In this document: positions 63,351-64,000 of the stretch, piece after piece
How positions within the stretch are numbered: position 1 is the first letter of the stretch
How the letters are laid out: each line of letters begins with the position of its first letter
Assembly: GCF_000829415.1 (NCBI RefSeq)
Contig: NZ_AP014637.1
Coordinates: 2,120,001 to 2,184,000 of the forward strand
Direction of reading: 5' to 3'
Length of the DNA: 64,000 nucleotides
DNA from: Pseudomonas sp. StFLB209
GTDB taxonomy: Bacteria; Pseudomonadota; Gammaproteobacteria; Pseudomonadales; Pseudomonadaceae
Position numbers and translations under genes: made by a program
The notes under the pieces: generated by a model
Databases searched by the model: none
The model's input: the letters and a program-made list of their open reading frames with translations, nothing else
Told to the model about the DNA's origin: nothing

Positions 63351-64000
63351 ATGGGGCAGATCACCCGGCTTACACCTGTGCATAAACATGACGATCACCA
63401 ACCTGAGCAACCCGCCCACACCCATGGCTGCTGTGGTGGCGCTGCGGCACCGGCGCAGGTGACCTTTGTCGCGGCGGCGGATGGTGAGGCGCGGTTGAGC
63501 CAGTTCAGCATCGAGCAGATGGACTGCCCCACCGAACAGACCCTGATTCAGGATCGTCTGGGCAAAATGGAGGGGATTCACAGGTTGGAGTTCAATCTGC
63601 TGCAGCGTCGTCTCGGGGTCTGGCATGTGTTGCCCGACACCGCCGCGATTCGTGACGCGATTGGCTCGCTGGGCATGCAGGCTCAGCCGCTCGAAGAGGG
63701 CGCAGAGGCTGCCCCGGTAGCGAAAAAAAGTGCCTGGAAGCTGCTGACCGTGTCGGGCCTGACTGCTCTGGGCGCAGAGCTTGTGCATTTCAGCGCAGGG
63801 CCGGAGTGGCTGGTGATCGTGCTGGCGCTGGTGTCGATCCTCAGTTGTGGCCTGGGCACCTATAAAAAGGGCTGGATTGCCCTGAAAAACCTCAATCTGA
63901 ACATCAATGCGCTGATGAGCATCGCGGTTACCGGCGCGGTGCTGATCGGCCAGTGGCCGGAAGCAGCCATGGTGATGTTCCTGTTTACCGTGGCCGAACT
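63351..64000 (+). CDS. cadA: Cd2+/Zn2+-exporting P-type ATPase CadA, 5' part
   Basis: The gene starts at ATG 63351 (GGAGGA upstream) and runs off the window end after about 216 codons. The N terminus is His/Cys-rich (HKHDDH ... HTHGCCGG) and likely binds metal. It is followed by a heavy-metal-associated-like domain where MDCPTEQT stands in place of a Cys-x-x-Cys site. The first membrane helices follow (LLTVSGLTALGAELV; LVIVLALVSILSCGLG). The catalytic DKTG and CPC motifs lie beyond the edge. It pumps Cd(II), Zn(II) and perhaps Pb(II) out of the cytoplasm. CadR control is evident from the promoter. Confidence 0.93.
   Translation, partial: MGQITRLTPVHKHDDHQPEQPAHTHGCCGGAAAPAQVTFVAAADGEARLSQFSIEQMDCPTEQTLIQDRLGKMEGIHRLEFNLLQRRLGVWHVLPDTAAIRDAIGSLGMQAQPLEEGAEAAPVAKKSAWKLLTVSGLTALGAELVHFSAGPEWLVIVLALVSILSCGLGTYKKGWIALKNLNLNINALMSIAVTGAVLIGQWPEAAMVMFLFTVAE

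Overview
The window is 64 kb of a GC-rich, densely coding gamma-proteobacterial chromosome. Gene content, protein sequences and gene order point to Pseudomonas, most like the P. putida/P. fluorescens side of the genus. From memory of PAO1, 158-11135 follows the PA5161-PA5179 block (rmlBDAC, dctBD, cysQ, nudE, LysM protein, LysR regulator), and most of 11395-55924 follows the PA0265-PA0342 block (gabDT, cys/sbp, desA, serA, rpiA, ilvA, rppH, ptsP, lgt, thyA). I see no prophage, insertion sequence, CRISPR array or rRNA operon. The only RNA gene found is a tRNA-Arg(CCG).

Layout. 1-5 kb: LysR regulator, BON-LysM protein, YrfG nucleotidase, NudE, CysQ, thioesterase. 4.5-11.1 kb: dctB-dctD-thioesterase chain and the dTDP-L-rhamnose operon rmlB-A-C-D, all linked by 4-nt overlaps. 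11.4-16 kb: a 970-residue kinase/M23-like/class III aminotransferase fusion, a perfect hexanucleotide repeat just after its stop codon, an intergenic hairpin cluster and agmatine deiminase. 16-27 kb: OprD-family porin, two chemoreceptors, DoxX, an MFS exporter with an extra C-terminal domain, fermentative D-lactate dehydrogenase and a LysR/LysE pair. 27-30.4 kb: tRNA-Arg and gabD-gabT. 30.5-36.4 kb: REC-HDOD protein with a degenerate receiver, two c-di-GMP enzymes, membrane fatty-acid desaturase. 36.6-40.8 kb: sulfate uptake (oscA, sbp, cysT, cysW, cysA). 41-50 kb: serA divergent from D-2-hydroxyglutarate dehydrogenase, FAH-family hydrolase, a MITE-like repeat, tandem YjiK/CarP-like beta-propellers, rpiA/ilvA. 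50-56 kb: rppH-ptsP, NRDE protein, lgt, thyA. 56-59 kb: MocR regulator divergent from a GNAT/flavin reductase/AhpD-like operon. 59-62.8 kb: LacI regulator, sugar-acid permease, galactarate/talarate dehydratase. 62.8-64 kb: cadR and a cadA cut by the window edge.

Most genes are core Pseudomonas metabolism. The unusual material is regulatory or architectural: twin perfect 16-bp palindromes 75 bp apart before the galactarate permease gene; twin CGAT-TTWT-ATCG motifs before aguA; an ANR-like box before ldhA; a FliA-type promoter before the NIT-domain chemoreceptor; 13-bp direct repeats exactly 21 bp apart between the MocR gene and its divergent operon; a receiver domain without its phospho-acceptor Asp; and the fusion protein. 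That fusion unites in one chain the two protein families that human cells use separately as hydroxylysine kinase and ammoniophospholyase. It is my best candidate for under-described biochemistry here. I do not see a wholly new multi-gene system.
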